Translations under genes and position numbers: made by a program | The notes under the pieces: generated by a model | The model's database searches: none | What the model was told of the DNA's origin: nothing | The model's input: the letters and a program-made list of their open reading frames with translations, nothing else | Virus record (IMG/VR): IMGVR_UViG_3300028571_000142 | Coordinates: 1-21,747 of that record | Length of the DNA: 21,747 nucleotides | Direction: 5' to 3' (one strand) | Source of the DNA: a virus | In this document: positions 20,701 to 21,747 of the stretch, piece by piece | Layout: the number at the start of each line of letters is the position of its first letter | How positions within the stretch are numbered: position 1 is the stretch's first letter

Positions 20701-21543
20701 ATTGCGCATGGCTTCTTCCATGGCTTTTTCTTGTTCTTTGCGTGAAATGCCAGTGACCTTGGTCAGTGCATCCTGCTCCATGATGTACTTGCGAGCAGCT
20801 TCAGCAGTGTCTGCATAGCCTCGTTCTTGCAGTCTTGATGCATTGCCCAGGCGAGTTTGCAAGCGAATGTAGCCCATGACAGCTTCGTTTTGCTGTTCAG
20901 CATTGAGTCCCAGGCGTTCAAATTCAGCCCGCATGGGCTTCATGGTCTGACGTAGATTTGCAAAGTCAGCTGACCCTTCAAACACTGTTCGGCCAAACAG
21001 GGCCAGGTCTTGTGAACTTTCATTGACCAGCCCTAGATACTTGTCTAGGTCCTGGAATCCAATGCCCAGTTTGTAGATGTCCTGACCCAGTTGAGTGGTA
21101 CCACCAGCGGCAACTGAACCAGACTTGGCTAGATCTTGAAATCCCTTGTACAGGGCATCGCCCTGTATGTTGACTTGTTTGAGTGTTTCAGCAGCAAATC
21201 CAATGGCCTTGCCCAGAGCCATGAGTGCTACTTTTACTGCAACACCACCCGGTATAATGGCCATGAGCATGGTGGTAGCCGACTGTGCAGCACCGGCCAT
21301 GCTGTCAATGCTGCTGTTGAACGCCGACGCACCTTTTTGCCCATCGTACATGGCCTTGGCCATTTTGCCGGCTGCATCTGCTACTTGACCTGGAGCCTTG
21401 CGCATGGCTGCTGAAAATCCTTCTACTCCAACCTGAGCATCGCGCAGTGAGTCCGCAGTGGTGCCGCTGAGGCGCCCAAATCGTTCCAGTTCGTAGTTTA
21501 CTTGTTCTGTGATTTCTGCCAGGCGCTGATTTTGATCTGCCAT
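17791..21543 (-). CDS. Tape-measure-like tail protein with embedded muralytic-type domain (1250 aa)
   Basis: Predicted tail tape measure or tail-lumen protein. The N-terminal ~500 residues are helical with a hydrophobic stretch (TTMLMAIIPGGVAVKVALMA and following, ~90-115), as in phage tape measures. About 505-780 is a long Ala/Glu/Arg/Lys coiled coil. About 784-865 is a Gly/Ala/Pro linker including four GAGG repeats. About 875-1010 (SIAWRTNNPGNVSYGELAKK, GIAIMPTEEAGINL, LTIDAAIQQWA, SNYARAMATAAG) resembles the NNPGN-type lysozyme-like domains of phage structural hydrolases. About 1015-1040 is DGGMFSGPKSGYPATLHGDE followed by AVIPL, a typical tape-measure C-terminal motif. It may determine tail length and open the cell wall at injection. 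It is much larger than T4 gp29 (~590), so orthology to gp29 is uncertain. A perfect TATAAATA element lies 24 nt upstream. Confidence 0.82.
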   Translation of the reverse strand: MADQNQRLAEITEQVNYELERFGRLSGTTADSLRDAQVGVEGFSAAMRKAPGQVADAAGKMAKAMYDGQKGASAFNSSIDSMAGAAQSATTMLMAIIPGGVAVKVALMALGKAIGFAAETLKQVNIQGDALYKGFQDLAKSGSVAAGGTTQLGQDIYKLGIGFQDLDKYLGLVNESSQDLALFGRTVFEGSADFANLRQTMKPMRAEFERLGLNAEQQNEAVMGYIRLQTRLGNASRLQERGYADTAEAARKYIMEQDALTKVTGISRKEQEKAMEEAMRNQRFAATLDQLVAEGRTEEAENLRVMVQASGQLGPQFQKGMTDLASGFANTEEARQVLLATQGDALKQFDMVKQGLIKAPGEIDRAQQSIYNNVAAFNKNMQPLAAAGAYDKTFGSYAEQRRAQELKGEKFAAAMAKSREETAKQMAGTDGRLAAQSNTVVNQQDAMLESQKLMDRAITGAAEASEFASEKLAKLARMANDAADALGSVKDESKGFWGQVLKFMGIDTTPREKTEKEQQLAAAEEAAKQAAERAAAERAATAEAKKQAEAALEAERKALKEAQSQSDRAKAQLQGVGTQPGVNFDVQRLQRQERAAAAKVDSAGTDQERKKAQEDAERTRLRLSEAMAEQRRLQGIVAEQARIAEAAKAAVAQREAAAAEARKKDADAKATEDKATRDSLRAQSRAGMGGGERLTAEEALKASAQRQEREKDTAALGKINETLTRQRENLKANTDQLAKLDKTRDKATIESLERVNETITKRTKELETEAEALKEKIKKNQPKPAPSAPRPPGAASSSGAGGGAGGGAGGGAGGGAAPGGTSTAAPATVPVGPTASPAGGGGAAPAGGGTTSTAPGGAGGPQADQLVQMGNEIRIGNQIRKGGSIAWRTNNPGNVSYGELAKKFGAIGTWKNPRGDAQQRSTGIAIMPTEEAGINLKKDLWRRPLYTKLTIDAAIQQWAEGAKKFGYGSNYARAMATAAGATLDTVVGTLTDKQLQSMVVKQREFEGWKTGQVVSAADGGMFSGPKSGYPATLHGDEAVIPLKNGEVPVNIDNKNADLLHKEVRNLTANVIRLTQKDVMAPGGIGPTMGGHNEYTGYSMGPMTTDIAMLEKIAGKLGAYDKATQTITDPKLWKDILKSGMLMNYDFGMTQVGTKDLSSRAGAESVADAIASRIKELINNRQDSTETIAQTRTEFADMMKTFYTDIFTKLQDELRKENPLDSEMLAVLKDISQTNAAAAGSSEKMLRHARN
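19095..19150 (-). repeat. 12-bp tandem repeat encoding GAGG linker
   Basis: About 4.7 copies of a 12-bp unit (plus strand ctgctccaccgc) encode an alternating Gly-Ala-Gly-Gly linker between the coiled coil and the hydrolase-like domain of the tape-measure protein. Length variation by slippage would stay in frame. Confidence 0.9.
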
Positions 21544-21554
21544 GTTTTTGTACC

Positions 21555-21562
21555 TATAAGTA
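21555..21562 (+). promoter_or_regulatory. Late promoter-like element (TATAAGTA), plus strand
   Basis: Seven of eight matches to TATAAATA, 21 nt before the baseplate gene ATG. It is interleaved with the divergent TATAAATA on the other strand. Confidence 0.5.
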
Positions 21563-21567
21563 GAGTA

Positions 21568-21575
21568 TATTTATA
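21568..21575 (-). promoter_or_regulatory. T4 late promoter, perfect TATAAATA
   Basis: The minus strand reads TATAAATA, an exact match to the T4 late consensus, 24 nt upstream of the tape-measure ATG. The predicted leader is about 19 nt and includes ATAGG as a weak ribosome binding site. It is the best promoter in the window and anchors the interpretation of the weaker TAAATA sites. Confidence 0.8.
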
Positions 21576-21583
21576 GGTGATCT

Positions 21584-21747
21584 ATGACCCCAAATGCTAA
21601 CCCCCTGAATCAGTATTTCCGACAACCAGCAATTCACTTGCGCCTGCCATCTGCTGGCAAATTCTGGCCTGAAGAAGCCATTAGACGCACTGCCACCAAC
21701 GAATTGCCGGTTTATCCCATGACTGCCATAGACGAAATCACCTATCG
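21584..21747 (+). CDS. Baseplate protein, T4 baseplate (gp26-like) family, N-terminal fragment
   Basis: The open frame begins at ATG 21584 and runs off the window (54 codons). The sequence MTPNANPLNQYFRQPAIHLR, LPSAGKFWPE, then TNELPVYPMTAIDEITYR matches the N-terminal pattern of the T4 baseplate family (Pfam T4_baseplate; gp26-like hub or wedge-associated subunits of cyanophages): NPL..YFRQP.I.l.LPS.GKF, then LPVYPMTA.DE. An AGGTGA Shine-Dalgarno sequence lies 3 nt before the ATG (AGG six nt away). It is divergent from the tape-measure gene with only 40 nt between starts, consistent with a tail and baseplate cluster continuing to the right. The exact T4 equivalent cannot be fixed from the fragment. 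Confidence 0.8.
   Translation, partial: MTPNANPLNQYFRQPAIHLRLPSAGKFWPEEAIRRTATNELPVYPMTAIDEITY

Overview
The window is a piece of a contractile-tailed, T4-type bacteriophage genome (Caudoviricetes, T4 superfamily). The strongest evidence is a recognisable T4-like virion block on the minus strand, read from high to low coordinates: portal (gp20-like), a small conserved protein, a gp67-like acidic prohead core protein, prohead protease (gp21-like), scaffold (gp22-like) and major capsid protein (gp23-like). The style of the structural proteins ("NDGTGESLR..FD.VNNNF", "GNITGGN" fibre repeats, "SVGTTDW" modules) resembles T4-like phages of marine and freshwater bacteria (cyanophages, pelagiphages and relatives). 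The host cannot be fixed from this sequence. The base composition looks intermediate, higher than typical pelagiphages.

Layout. 21584-21747 (+): start of a baseplate protein resembling the T4 baseplate family. 21543-17791 (-): tape-measure-like protein with a coiled coil, a Gly/Ala/Pro linker and an embedded cell-wall-hydrolase-like domain. 17774-11842 (-): head morphogenesis operon, closed by a strong hairpin terminator at 11793-11818. 11691-11464 (-): small conserved gene. 10173-11321 (+): a TPR-glycosyltransferase on the opposite strand, ending at a terminator (11438-11465) that it shares with the convergent small gene. 10032-1 (-): tail structural and fibre module, comprising one virion structural protein, a Rossmann-like DUF115/glycan-enzyme-like protein, and five fibre-type genes in a row (883, 231, 402 and 1265 residues, plus one cut by the window edge). 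Several of these are built from 17-18-residue GN-rich repeats.

How it works together. Capsid proteins assemble on the gp22/gp67 core at the portal and are trimmed by gp21. The tape-measure protein sets tail length and may carry a wall-degrading domain. The fibre cluster supplies adhesins for host recognition. The two glycan-related genes flanking or within the fibre module could modify virion proteins or host surface sugars; this is inference only.

Regulation. Most transcription units are preceded by a TAAATA element matching the T4 late promoter core (TATAAATA). At four genes the element lies only 5-7 nt before the start codon with no Shine-Dalgarno sequence, which predicts leaderless or nearly leaderless late mRNAs. 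Two long leaders carry a similar stem-loop with an ATAGG loop. A 10-bp hairpin traps the ribosome binding site of the DUF115-like gene. No tRNA, CRISPR array, insertion sequence or reverse transcriptase was recognised.
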